Below are positions 35,406 through 43,917 of a stretch of DNA of 64,000 bases, piece after piece (position 1 is the first letter of the stretch; each line of letters opens with the position of its first letter). Source of the DNA: Lachnospiraceae bacterium (GTDB taxonomy: Bacteria; Bacillota; Clostridia; Lachnospirales; Lachnospiraceae); NCBI GenBank assembly GCA_017412055.1, contig JAFQOW010000021.1, positions 1 through 64,000 of the forward strand, in the 5' to 3' direction. The notes under the pieces are model-generated. The model was not told the origin of the DNA and searched no databases. It worked only from the letters and a program-made list of their open reading frames with translations. A program made the translations under genes and the position numbers.

Positions 35406-36068
35406 ATGATAGTAAACGAGCGAATCGTGTCCTATATTCATTCATTGGAAAGCCAGAATAGCGAAGTTCTAACAAAAATTGAACAGAATGCAATAAAAGA
35501 TAATGTGCCGATTATCCGAAAAGAGATGGAGAGCTTTTTAAGGGTTATGCTAACGATTAGCAAACCCTTAAATATACTAGAGCTTGGATGTGCTATAGGA
35601 TATTCGGCAATTCTTATGAGTGAATATTTACCTGAGGGTGGACACATAACTACAATAGAAAATTATGATAGGAGAATAGTCGAAGCGAAAGCTAATATAG
35701 AGATGGCAGGTCTTTCTTCAAAGATAACATTGCTTGAGGGTGATGCTATGGAGGTTATGAAAGATTTAGAATCTGAAAATTATGATTTTGTATTTATGGA
35801 TGCGGCGAAAGCGCAGTATATCAATTTTTTGCCAGAGGTTATGCGCCTTATGAAGCCGGGAGCTATTCTTATAGCTGATAATGTGCTTCAGGATGGAGAT
35901 ATAATTGAATCTAGATACGGAGTGATAAGAAGAAATAGAACTATTCATAGTCGTATGAGAGAATATATGTATGAAGTAAAGCATATGGAAGAGTTAGAGA
36001 CAACTATAGTACCTATCGGTGATGGAATTACTATGAGTGTAAAGAAGGAGAAAAAGGATGTACAGTAG
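35406..36068 (+). CDS. trmR: tRNA 5-hydroxyuridine methyltransferase
   Basis: A 220-aa class I O-methyltransferase (COMT-like). Motif I is ILELGCAIGYSAILM, with the ENYDRRIVEAKANI loop, metal-site FMDAAKAQY and ADNVLQDG. In Bacillus, TrmR methylates ho5U34 to mo5U in tRNA after hydroxylation by the U32-type TrhP proteins. A U32 gene overlaps its end by 11 bp here, which strongly supports TrmR over a catechol methyltransferase. Confidence 0.88.
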   Translation: MIVNERIVSYIHSLESQNSEVLTKIEQNAIKDNVPIIRKEMESFLRVMLTISKPLNILELGCAIGYSAILMSEYLPEGGHITTIENYDRRIVEAKANIEMAGLSSKITLLEGDAMEVMKDLESENYDFVFMDAAKAQYINFLPEVMRLMKPGAILIADNVLQDGDIIESRYGVIRRNRTIHSRMREYMYEVKHMEELETTIVPIGDGITMSVKKEKKDVQ

Positions 36069-37281
36069 ACCGGAATTATTAATACCAGCAAGCAGCTTAG
36101 AGGTGCTTAAAGTTGCGGTAATGTTTGGTGCAGATGCAGTTTATATCGGCGGAGAAGCTTTTGGACTTCGTGCCAATGCAAAGAACTTTTCTAAGGAAGA
36201 TATGATAGAGGGAATAGATTTCGCTCATAAGCATGGGGTGAAGGTGTTTGTAACAGCCAATATCCTTGCACATAATAGCGATTTAGACGGTGTGAGAGAG
36301 TACATGCAGGAGCTTAAGGAAATTAAGCCAGATGCGCTTATTATCGCTGACCCAGCTATATTTACCATCGCAAAGGAAGTATGTTCTGAGATAGAGATAC
36401 ACATAAGTACTCAGGCGAATAATACCAACTACGGAACATTTAAGTTTTGGCATGGACTTGGAGCAAAGAGAGTGGTTACAGCAAGGGAATTATCATTGAA
36501 GGAAATTAAGGAAATAAGAGACAATATTCCTGAAGATCTTGAGATAGAGACGTTTATTCACGGTGCAATGTGTATTTCATATTCAGGAAGATGTCTTCTT
36601 AGCAGCTTTATGGCAGGTAGAGACGCTAACAAGGGTGCATGTACACATCCTTGCAGATGGAAGTATGCGGTTATGGAAGAGTCACGTCCGGGAGAATATA
36701 TGCCTGTTTATGAGAATGAGCGAGGAACATATATTTTTAACTCCAAGGATTTATGTATGATAGAGCATATTCCAGAGATGATGGAGTCAGGCATAGATAG
36801 CTTTAAGGTTGAGGGAAGAATGAAGACTGCTCTCTATGTAGCAACTGTTGCAAGGACATATAGAATGGCTATTGATGATTACAAAAAATCTCCAGATTAT
36901 TATAGAGAAAGAATTCCGTTTTATAAGTCAGAGATAGCAAAATGTACTTACAGACAGTACACAACAGGATTTTTCTTTGGTAAGCCAGATGAGAATACTC
37001 AAATATATGATAGCAACACATATGTAAAGGAGTACACATATCTTGGACTTATAGAAGGAAAAAATGATTTAGGTTATAAAATCACTCAGAGAAATAAGTT
37101 TACTGTAGGCGAAAAAATTGAGGTTATGAAGCCTAATGGTGAAAATATAGAGGTTCAGGTTAAAGGTATATATACAGAGGAAGGTGAGAGCAGAGAAAGT
37201 GCTCCACATCCAAAGGAAGTATTATACGTTGACCTTGGAATGGAATTAGAAGAATTTGATATTTTAAGAAGAGCTGAATAG
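36058..37281 (+). CDS. U32-family protein, probable tRNA U34 hydroxylation (TrhP-like)
   Basis: A 407-aa peptidase-U32-family protein. RPELLIPASSLEVLKVAVMF starts the TIM barrel. The iron-sulfur cysteines occur in HGAMCISYSGRCLLS, KGACTHPCRWKY and AKCTYRQ. FKVEGRMKTALYVATVARTYR is the U32 signature. These proteins hydroxylate tRNA U34 using a prephenate-derived compound (family knowledge), matching trmR just upstream. AAGGAGAAAAAGG precedes the ATG. Confidence 0.87.
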   Translation: MYSRPELLIPASSLEVLKVAVMFGADAVYIGGEAFGLRANAKNFSKEDMIEGIDFAHKHGVKVFVTANILAHNSDLDGVREYMQELKEIKPDALIIADPAIFTIAKEVCSEIEIHISTQANNTNYGTFKFWHGLGAKRVVTARELSLKEIKEIRDNIPEDLEIETFIHGAMCISYSGRCLLSSFMAGRDANKGACTHPCRWKYAVMEESRPGEYMPVYENERGTYIFNSKDLCMIEHIPEMMESGIDSFKVEGRMKTALYVATVARTYRMAIDDYKKSPDYYRERIPFYKSEIAKCTYRQYTTGFFFGKPDENTQIYDSNTYVKEYTYLGLIEGKNDLGYKITQRNKFTVGEKIEVMKPNGENIEVQVKGIYTEEGESRESAPHPKEVLYVDLGMELEEFDILRRAE

Positions 37282-37283
37282 CA

Positions 37284-37313
37284 GTCACATTGGATAGGCC
37301 CCCTGCATAAAAT
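37284..37313 (+). promoter_or_regulatory. Predicted sigma-E promoter of sigK
   Basis: GTCACATT (37284-37291), 14-base spacer, CATAAAAT (37306-37313). This matches the sporulation sigma-E consensus (GTCATATT, 14-15, CATACAAT) at 7 of 8 positions in each box. The expected start near 37320 falls in the loop of the 37298-37333 hairpin. Confidence 0.6.
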
Positions 37314-37338
37314 GTAATAAATTATGCAGGGGCTCTTT
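37298..37338 (+). terminator. Terminator-like hairpin that also holds the sigK Shine-Dalgarno
   Basis: GCCCC(C)TGCATAA pairs with TTATGCAGGGGC (12 bp, one bulged C, 11-nt loop), followed by only TCTTT. It lies 17 bp after the U32 stop. The 3' arm contains AGGGG (37328-37332), which is the ribosome binding site for the ATG at 37339. Confidence 0.75.
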
Positions 37339-37971
37339 ATGGAAGCTTTTAAGGAACCGTTAACGAAGGAAGAGGAAGAATTCTTTGTATTAAAACATAG
37401 AGCCGGAGAGCCACAGGCGAAGGACATTCTTATAGAGAGAAACTTAAGATTGGTCGCTCATATAGCAAAGAAATATAGTAAAGGTGAGTGCGTTTCTGAA
37501 GATTTATTATCAGTTGGCACCATAGGGCTAATTAAGGCAGTTAACAGTTTTGATAATTCAAAGGGTATAAGGCTTGGAACATATGCCAGTAAATGTATAG
37601 AAAATGAAATTCTTATGAATCTTCGCAGTGAAAAGAAAAAGCAAAAAGAGGTAAGTCTATATGAACCTATCGGCACGGATAAAGAGGGAAATGTTGTATA
37701 TCTTCTGGAGATAATAGAATGTGAAGGTATAGATGTGGTAGCAGCCTGTGATACAGAAGATAAAATGAAGTGGTTGGCAAATAGTTTTTTTAGAGTATTA
37801 ACAAAAAGAGAGCAGGATATTTTAATACGTAGATATGGTTTGAATGGTGAAGATGAGGTCACACAAAGAGAGCTTGCCAAGGAATTATCCATATCTAGAA
37901 GCTATGTAAGTCGTATAGAGAAGAAAGCTCTGGAAAAATTAAAAGAAGATTTTTTGAAAGCATGTAAATAA
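37339..37971 (+). CDS. sigK: RNA polymerase sporulation sigma factor SigK
   Basis: A 210-aa sigma-70 factor of the SigK type: region 2 (RNLRLVAHIAKKY, LLSVGTIGLIKAVNSFD, TYASKCIENEILM) and region 4 with the helix-turn-helix QRELAKELSISRSYVSRIEKKAL. Bacillus pro-SigK has a 20-residue membrane pro-sequence; here only about 9 residues precede the conserved PLTKEEE start, so there is no pro-peptide. The gene is continuous, with no skin-type insertion. SigK drives late mother-cell sporulation genes. I chose the ATG at 37339, six bases after AGGGG; an upstream ATG at 37324 has no ribosome site. Confidence 0.88.
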   Translation: MEAFKEPLTKEEEEFFVLKHRAGEPQAKDILIERNLRLVAHIAKKYSKGECVSEDLLSVGTIGLIKAVNSFDNSKGIRLGTYASKCIENEILMNLRSEKKKQKEVSLYEPIGTDKEGNVVYLLEIIECEGIDVVAACDTEDKMKWLANSFFRVLTKREQDILIRRYGLNGEDEVTQRELAKELSISRSYVSRIEKKALEKLKEDFLKACK

Positions 37972-37975
37972 GTGT

Positions 37976-38004
37976 TTGCCATTTTATCACGAATATGGTA
38001 GACT
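37976..38004 (+). promoter_or_regulatory. Putative promoter of scfA
   Basis: TTGCCA (37976-37981), 17-bp spacer, TAGACT (37999-38004), 40 bp upstream of the scfA ATG. Confidence 0.5.
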
Positions 38005-38043
38005 TAATCCATATTGTAAAACCTAATAGGAGGAAAAACAGTA

Positions 38044-38187
38044 ATGAAGCATATTAAGACATTAACAAAGAAGACATTAAAGAATACTATGGCTAAGGGT
38101 GGTTGTGGCGAGTGCCAGACATCATGCCAGTCAGCATGTAAGACATCTTGTACAGTTGGAAATCAGAGCTGTGAGAGCCAGAAGTAA
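38044..38187 (+). CDS. scfA: SCIFF precursor peptide (six cysteines in forty-five residues)
   Basis: A 47-residue peptide with a basic leader (MKHIKTLTKKTLKNTMAKGG) and six Cys at positions 21, 24, 28, 32, 36 and 43. The overall form and the neighbouring maturase identify it as the nearly universal clostridial SCIFF RiPP precursor. ScfB links Cys sulfur to partner residues as thioethers (family knowledge); the mature product and its role are unknown. AGGAGG lies upstream. A weak attenuator between it and scfB would give more peptide than enzyme. Confidence 0.95.
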   Translation: MKHIKTLTKKTLKNTMAKGGCGECQTSCQSACKTSCTVGNQSCESQK

Positions 38188-38212
38188 TCTAAATACAGTG
38201 ATGTATGAGAGG

Positions 38213-38243
38213 AAGGCGGCGGTTTTATAATCGCTGCCTTTAT
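38213..38243 (+). terminator. Putative attenuator between scfA and scfB
   Basis: AAGGCGGCG pairs with CGCTGCCTT (one G-U), followed by TATAATG, a poor T-tract. Partial termination would favour scfA over scfB. Confidence 0.5.
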
Positions 38244-38278
38244 AATGTTTAATCGTAGTAATTAAAGGAGTAATACCA

Positions 38279-39643
38279 ATGATTCATCAGTATAAAAGTA
38301 ATGGATATAATATAGTATTAGATGTGAATAGTGGTGCTGTTCATGTGGTGGATGAGGTTACATATGATGTCATAGCGTTGTTTGAGGAAAAGACAAAGGA
38401 AGAAATCATAGAAGCATTGGAAACCACATATGCAGCCAGCGAAATAGAAGAAGCTTATGAGGAAGTAAAGACGCTTAAAGAAGAAGAGCAGCTTTTTACA
38501 GAAGACATATATGAAAAGTATATGACAGACTTTAAGAATAGAAAGACAGTAGTAAAGGCTATGTGCTTACATATTGCCCATGATTGTAATCTTGCTTGTA
38601 GATATTGCTTTGCAGAGGAGGGCGAGTATCATGGAAGAAGAGCACTTATGAGCTTGGAAGTAGGTAAGAAGGCATTAGATTTCCTTATAGAGAATTCTGG
38701 AAGCAGAGTAAACCTAGAGGTGGATTTCTTCGGTGGAGAGCCACTTATGAACTGGGATGTAGTTAAGGAGCTTGTTAAGTATGGCCGTAGCCGTGAGAAG
38801 GAGTGTAATAAAAACTTTAGATTTACACTTACAACAAACGGAGTACTCCTTAATGATGAGATAATGGAATTTGCCAATAAAGAGATGGCAAATGTTGTTA
38901 TGAGCTTAGATGGTAGACCGGAGGTTAATGACTTTAATCGCCCATTTAGAAATGGTAAGGGTAGCTATGAGTTAATAGTTCCAAAATTCCAAGAGCTTGC
39001 AAAGCAAAGAGAGGATATGAGCTATTACGTAAGAGGTACATTTACAAGAGAGCATCTTGATTTCTCAGAGGACGTAAAGCATTATGCAGATTTAGGCTTT
39101 AAGCATATGTCCATAGAGCCTGTTGTGGCACCGCCAGAAGAGCCTTATGCTTTAAGAGAAGAAGACATACCAAAGATATTAGAAGAGTATGATAAGCTCG
39201 CAGCAGAGTATATTAAGAGAAAGAAGGAAGGCAAGGGCTTCAACTTCTTCCACTTTAATATAGATTTAGAGCAGGGACCATGTGTAGCCAAGAGATTATC
39301 AGGCTGCGGGTCCGGTACAGAGTACTTGGCTGTCACACCTTGGGGCGACTTCTATCCATGTCATCAGTTTGTAGGAAATGAAGAGTTCTTGATGGGTAAC
39401 GTATACGAGGGTATTACACGTACAGATATTCAGGATGAATTTAAGATGTGTAATGTATATGCTAAGCCAAAGTGTAGAGAATGCTTTGCCAGATATTACT
39501 GTAGTGGCGGATGTGCAGCAAATGCTTACAATTTCCATGGCAATATCAATGATGCATATGATATCGGCTGCGAAATGCAAAGAAAGCGCGTGGAATGCGC
39601 TATAATGATCAAGGCCGCGCTATCTGATTATGAAGAGAATTAA
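38279..39643 (+). CDS. scfB: SCIFF peptide maturase, radical-SAM/SPASM
   Basis: A 454-aa maturase. The N-terminal ~90 residues form the precursor-recognition part, the radical-SAM motif is CNLACRYC near residues 103-110, and GGEPLMNW and TTNGVLL follow. The SPASM region has cysteines in CGSGTEYLAVTPWGDFYPC and CRECFARYYCSGGC for two auxiliary clusters. It forms thioether bonds in ScfA. AAAGGAG precedes the ATG. Order scfA-scfB-secDF is typical of Clostridia. Confidence 0.95.
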   Translation: MIHQYKSNGYNIVLDVNSGAVHVVDEVTYDVIALFEEKTKEEIIEALETTYAASEIEEAYEEVKTLKEEEQLFTEDIYEKYMTDFKNRKTVVKAMCLHIAHDCNLACRYCFAEEGEYHGRRALMSLEVGKKALDFLIENSGSRVNLEVDFFGGEPLMNWDVVKELVKYGRSREKECNKNFRFTLTTNGVLLNDEIMEFANKEMANVVMSLDGRPEVNDFNRPFRNGKGSYELIVPKFQELAKQREDMSYYVRGTFTREHLDFSEDVKHYADLGFKHMSIEPVVAPPEEPYALREEDIPKILEEYDKLAAEYIKRKKEGKGFNFFHFNIDLEQGPCVAKRLSGCGSGTEYLAVTPWGDFYPCHQFVGNEEFLMGNVYEGITRTDIQDEFKMCNVYAKPKCRECFARYYCSGGCAANAYNFHGNINDAYDIGCEMQRKRVECAIMIKAALSDYEEN

Positions 39644-39660
39644 GGAAGAAGGAATAAAAA

Positions 39661-41868
39661 ATGACTAAGAGAAATAGTTTAATATGTTTTATACTAAGCA
39701 TTGTGCTTATCGCTGGGTTATGCTTTGTATCAATGTTTGGTATAGATAAGAGCGGAAAAGGAAGTGCTAAAAATATTACACAGGGTCTCGACTTGCAGGG
39801 TGGTGTAAGTATTACCTTTGAGGTGGCACAGGAAGAATTTAGCAAGGAAGATTTTGAAGATACTTATAGAAAGATGGAAAGAAGAGCTTATGAGCTCAGT
39901 GATGAAGCGTCTATCTATAAGGAGGGCAATAACAGAATAACTGTAGAGATACCAGGCAGCGATAATGCACAGGCAGTGCTTGATAAGCTTGGTAAACCAG
40001 GTACTTTACAATTTGTTACAGATTTTGGTAATAAGGAAAAAGAAAAGGTTTGGTTTCAGGGCGAAGACATAAAGGATGCACAGCCAGCGTACAAGAAGGA
40101 TGAAAATACTGGTGCTATTCAGTATATGGTAGCATTGGAGTTTACTGAGGAAGCTGGAACAAAATTTGCTGAGGTAACAGGAAATAATGTAGGCAAAATT
40201 CTCTATATAGTATACGATGGAGATGTTATTTCATCACCTTATGTACAGCAAAAGATTACAGGCGGTGAAGCCACTGTAACAGGAATGGAGTCAAATGAAG
40301 AGGCTGAAGAGCTTGCAGCTATGATTAGAATTGGTTCTCTTAAGCTTGAACTTAAGGAAATCTCATCTAAGGTTGTAGGAGCTAAGCTTGGTGATGATGC
40401 TATCAGTACAAGCTTGCTTGCAGGTGTTATCGGTATTGCATTTATCTGCGTATTTATGGTTGTGGCATATAGAGTGCCAGGACTTGCAGCAGGACTTGCA
40501 CTTATCGCATATACAGCAATGAACCTTCTTGCTCTTAATGGATTTGATATAACACTTACATTGCCAGGTATTGCCGGTGTAATCTTATCAATAGGTATGG
40601 CGGTTGATGCCAATGTAATTATCTTTGCACGTATTAAGGAAGAGCTTGGTGAGGGTGTAGAGGTTAAGGAAGCTATTAAGACAGGCTTTAAGAAGGCTAC
40701 ATCAGCTATCTTAGATGGAAATATTACAACACTTATAGCAGCTTTAGTTCTTATGAAGATGGGAACAGGTCCTATTCAGGGATTTGCTAAGACACTTGCA
40801 TATGGTATTGTCATTTCCATGATTACAGCTATGTTTGTAACAAGAGGTCTTTTATATTTACTTTATTCTATGGGCTTCAATAAGGCATCAATGTATGGAG
40901 TGCAGAAGAAGAGAAAGACAGTAGATTTCATAGGTAAGAGATGGATACTTTTGAGTGTTAGTGTTGTTATAATTGTAGCAGGTATAGCAGTAACATTATT
41001 AAACGTCAAGGGCACATTTGAAGGTAGAGAGTCAAACTTTAATCTAAGTGTTGAATTTAAGGGCGGTGTATCTACTAGTGTTGAATTTGATAAGAATTAT
41101 GATATAAAGGAATTCAATGAAAAGATACTTCCAGAGATTCAAAAGATTGTTGGTGATGGTGATGTACTTGCCAATGCGGTAACAGGAACTAACGAATATG
41201 TAATTAGAACAAAGACACTTCCGACTTCTGTTAGAGATGAAATCAATAAGATGCTTGTAGAGAAGTTTGGTGCTATAGAAGGCAAATTTAATGAGTCTAG
41301 TGTAAGTGCTACGGTAAGTAAAGAAATGGCAAAGGATTCAGTGGTTGCAGTATCTATAGCAGTAGTATGTATGCTTATCTATATCTTTATTAGATTTAGA
41401 GATATAAGATTTGCTTCAAGTGCCATTCTTTGTCTTGTGCATGATATAGTTATCGTAATACTTTTCTATGCAGTATCGTGGACAACTGTGGGAAATACAT
41501 TTATAGCATGTATGCTTACAATTCTTGGTTACTCTATCAATGCTTCTATCGTAGTATTTGATAGAATAAGAGAAAAGCTTAAGGCTAGCGGATATACGGG
41601 AGATTTGAAGGAAGTAGTGAATGGGGCTATCACAGATACTCTTACTAGATCGATTTACACATCTCTTACAACCTTTGTAACTGTTGCAGCATTATATGTT
41701 CTCGGTGTAACTGCTATGAAGGAGTTTGCTCTTCCACTTATCGTAGGTATAGTTGCGGGTGCATATTCATCAGTTTGTGTGGCAGGCTCACTTTGGTATA
41801 CAATGTCAAAGAAGAGATTTGAGTCAGGCAAGATGAGAAAGAAATATTTGGAAAGCTTGGAAGACTAA
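39661..41868 (+). CDS. secDF: Fused protein translocase SecD-SecF
   Basis: A 735-aa membrane protein with twelve predicted membrane segments: SecD half (QGLDLQGGVSITFEV, GIAGVILSIGMAVDANVIIF) and SecF half (LSVEFKGGVSTSVEF, TILGYSINASIVVFDRIRE). It uses the proton gradient to help pull proteins across the membrane with SecYEG. The fused form is usual in Firmicutes. AGGAAGAAGG precedes the ATG, 17 bp after scfB, so it is probably co-transcribed; whether it helps export SCIFF is unknown. Confidence 0.95.
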   Translation: MTKRNSLICFILSIVLIAGLCFVSMFGIDKSGKGSAKNITQGLDLQGGVSITFEVAQEEFSKEDFEDTYRKMERRAYELSDEASIYKEGNNRITVEIPGSDNAQAVLDKLGKPGTLQFVTDFGNKEKEKVWFQGEDIKDAQPAYKKDENTGAIQYMVALEFTEEAGTKFAEVTGNNVGKILYIVYDGDVISSPYVQQKITGGEATVTGMESNEEAEELAAMIRIGSLKLELKEISSKVVGAKLGDDAISTSLLAGVIGIAFICVFMVVAYRVPGLAAGLALIAYTAMNLLALNGFDITLTLPGIAGVILSIGMAVDANVIIFARIKEELGEGVEVKEAIKTGFKKATSAILDGNITTLIAALVLMKMGTGPIQGFAKTLAYGIVISMITAMFVTRGLLYLLYSMGFNKASMYGVQKKRKTVDFIGKRWILLSVSVVIIVAGIAVTLLNVKGTFEGRESNFNLSVEFKGGVSTSVEFDKNYDIKEFNEKILPEIQKIVGDGDVLANAVTGTNEYVIRTKTLPTSVRDEINKMLVEKFGAIEGKFNESSVSATVSKEMAKDSVVAVSIAVVCMLIYIFIRFRDIRFASSAILCLVHDIVIVILFYAVSWTTVGNTFIACMLTILGYSINASIVVFDRIREKLKASGYTGDLKEVVNGAITDTLTRSIYTSLTTFVTVAALYVLGVTAMKEFALPLIVGIVAGAYSSVCVAGSLWYTMSKKRFESGKMRKKYLESLED

Positions 41869-41891
41869 TAATTAAATATAATTAATATATG

Positions 41892-41921
41892 AAAAGCCTC
41901 AGGAATGTCCTGAGGCTTTTG
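41892..41921. terminator. Bidirectional-type terminator after secDF
   Basis: AAAAGCCTCAGGA pairs with TCCTGAGGCTTTT with loop ATG, a perfect 13-bp stem. Confidence 0.9.
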
Positions 41922-41947
41922 ACACTCTAATCTTTGAATGATATAAT
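41919..41947 (+). promoter_or_regulatory. Consensus promoter of recJ
   Basis: Perfect TTGACA (41919-41924), 17-bp spacer, perfect TATAAT (41942-41947). The -35 box overlaps the T-tract of the secDF terminator. Confidence 0.85.
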
Positions 41948-41972
41948 GTGAGGTACGAAAGGATGATTATTT

Positions 41973-43763
41973 ATGGTAGCAGAAAAATGGATGGTTCACA
42001 GTAAAAAGGCAGATTTTGATGGTTTTGCAAAAGCTCTTGGAGTTAGTCCTATTGTAGCTAGAATTATGAGAAATAAAGATTTAGAGTCCATAGAAGAGCA
42101 GAGAGCATTTCTTGATAATAGCTTGGAAAATATGCATAATCCGTCGCTTATGAAGGATATGGATAAGGCTATAGATATTATTAAATTAAAGATAGAAGAA
42201 GGTAAGCATATTCGCGTTATAGGAGATTATGATATAGATGGAATATGCTCAACATATATTCTTGTAAAGGGATTGCAGGGTGTGAGAGCATTTGTTTCCT
42301 ATGACATTCCAGATAGAATTCTTGATGGATATGGTATTAACGAGAATTTAATCAAGAAGGCTTATGATGAGGGCGTAGATACTATTGTGACCTGTGATAA
42401 TGGTATAGCGGCCATAGACCAGATTAAGTATGCAAAAGACCTTGGTATGACGGTTATAGTGACAGATCATCACGAGGTGCCTTATGTGAGGGATGAAGTG
42501 ACTGGTGAGATTATATATAAGCGAGTACAAGGAGGTGCGGTAGTTAATCCAAAGCAGCCAGATTGTGATTATCCATTTAAGCTACTATGTGGTGGAGCTA
42601 TAGCCTATAAGGTTATAGAGTGTTTATACGAAAAGCTTAATGTGGAAAATAAAAAGGAAAAGATAGAATATTTTATAGAATATGCTGCCATAGCTACCAT
42701 AGGTGATGTAGTGGATTTGGTGGGTGAAAATAGAATTATAGCAGCAAATGGTCTTGAGAGGTTGAAGAATACATCCAATGTGGGTTTAGATAAGCTTATG
42801 GATATGTGTGGAATCAATAGAGAAAGACTTTCCTCATATCATATAGGCTTTGTGGTAGGACCTTGTCTTAATGCCACAGGAAGATTGGAATCTGCAAAAA
42901 AGGGCATAGAGCTTCTTATGTGTGAAGATTTTTATGAGGCTGAAAAGCTGGCTGGTGAGCTGATAGAGCTTAATGGAACTAGAAAAGCTATGACTGAGGA
43001 AGGGGTAAAGGAAGCTATAGCTATGTGCGAAAATATGGCTGATAGCAAGGTTTTAGTAGTTTATCTTCCAAGGATTCATGAGAGTATAGCAGGAATTATA
43101 GCTGGTAGAGTCCGTGAGCACTTTAATAAACCGGTATTTGTAGTGACTAATAGTGCTGATGAGAATGAAGAAAGCTTAATTAAGGGTTCTGGCAGGTCTA
43201 TACCAGGATACAATATGTTTGAAGCATTGATAGAATGTGATGAATATTTATTAAAATACGGTGGACATGAGATGGCAGCAGGTTTATCTCTTAATAAAGA
43301 AAAAATAAATGAGTTTGCAAAAGCTTTAAATGATAAATGTAAGCTTGCAGAGGAAGACTTTGTGCGAAAGGTGTGGATAGATGTGCCTATGCCACTTGCC
43401 TATGCTACGGAAGAGCTTATTAACCAGCTATCGCTACTTGAACCTTTTGGTAAAGGCAATGAAAAGCCTGTATTTGCCACAAAAAATGTAAAGGTTAAAT
43501 CCTTGAAGGTAATGGGTGCAAATCAGAATATGTGTAAGCTATCTGTCTTGGATGATTCGGGAAAAGTAGTAGATGCATTGGTATTTTCATCGATTTACCC
43601 TGCATTTATGGAATTCCTGAATGATAAGTTTGGAGAAGAACAGATTAGAAAGGCAAAGATGAATATACCTAATGATATTGTTTTGTCTATTATTTATTAT
43701 CCAGACATAAATGAGTACAATGGTAGAAGAAGTGTGCAAATTATTGTCAATAACTATTGTTAA
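41973..43763 (+). CDS. recJ: Single-stranded-DNA-specific exonuclease RecJ
   Basis: A 596-aa DHH-family nuclease. Motifs are GDYDIDGICSTYI, TCDNGIAA, VTDHHEVP, CGGAIAYKV and NATGRLESAKKGIELL; the DHHA1 part has KGSGRSIPGYNMFEAL and YGGHEMAAGLSL, and an OB domain ends the protein. It degrades ssDNA 5' to 3' in recombination and mismatch repair. Its length matches short clostridial RecJ. Start ATG at 41973. It has a very strong promoter and a hairpin terminator at the end. Confidence 0.93.
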   Translation: MVAEKWMVHSKKADFDGFAKALGVSPIVARIMRNKDLESIEEQRAFLDNSLENMHNPSLMKDMDKAIDIIKLKIEEGKHIRVIGDYDIDGICSTYILVKGLQGVRAFVSYDIPDRILDGYGINENLIKKAYDEGVDTIVTCDNGIAAIDQIKYAKDLGMTVIVTDHHEVPYVRDEVTGEIIYKRVQGGAVVNPKQPDCDYPFKLLCGGAIAYKVIECLYEKLNVENKKEKIEYFIEYAAIATIGDVVDLVGENRIIAANGLERLKNTSNVGLDKLMDMCGINRERLSSYHIGFVVGPCLNATGRLESAKKGIELLMCEDFYEAEKLAGELIELNGTRKAMTEEGVKEAIAMCENMADSKVLVVYLPRIHESIAGIIAGRVREHFNKPVFVVTNSADENEESLIKGSGRSIPGYNMFEALIECDEYLLKYGGHEMAAGLSLNKEKINEFAKALNDKCKLAEEDFVRKVWIDVPMPLAYATEELINQLSLLEPFGKGNEKPVFATKNVKVKSLKVMGANQNMCKLSVLDDSGKVVDALVFSSIYPAFMEFLNDKFGEEQIRKAKMNIPNDIVLSIIYYPDINEYNGRRSVQIIVNNYC

Positions 43764-43781
43764 TAAAATAAAAAAGTGATA

Positions 43782-43826
43782 AAATATAGATTATCTATTT
43801 AAAAATGGATAATCTATATTTTATTG
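43782..43826. terminator. AT-rich terminator after recJ
   Basis: AAAATATAGATTATC pairs perfectly with GATAATCTATATTTT (15 bp), followed by ATTGT; A- and T-rich flanks on both sides. Confidence 0.7.
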
Positions 43827-43830
43827 TATT

Positions 43831-43862
43831 AGATTGCGAGAGTGCGAAGCACGTAGCAATCC
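43831..43862. repeat. Short palindromic repeat, copy 1
   Basis: GATTGC pairs with GCAATC around an inner GTGC-GAA-GCAC hairpin. A second copy at 63583-63614 has T-A in place of one C-G pair of the outer stem. It lies ~57 bp upstream of apt. Confidence 0.75.
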
Positions 43863-43917
43863 GTTGAATAAACATTTAATTAACTTTTGATGATTTGTAG
43901 AAAGGTTAGGGATTCCT

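Noticed and set aside
37324-37338. Upstream ATG start for sigK adding five residues
   Set aside because: It lies in the hairpin arm with no ribosome site, while AGGGG is six bases before the ATG at 37339.
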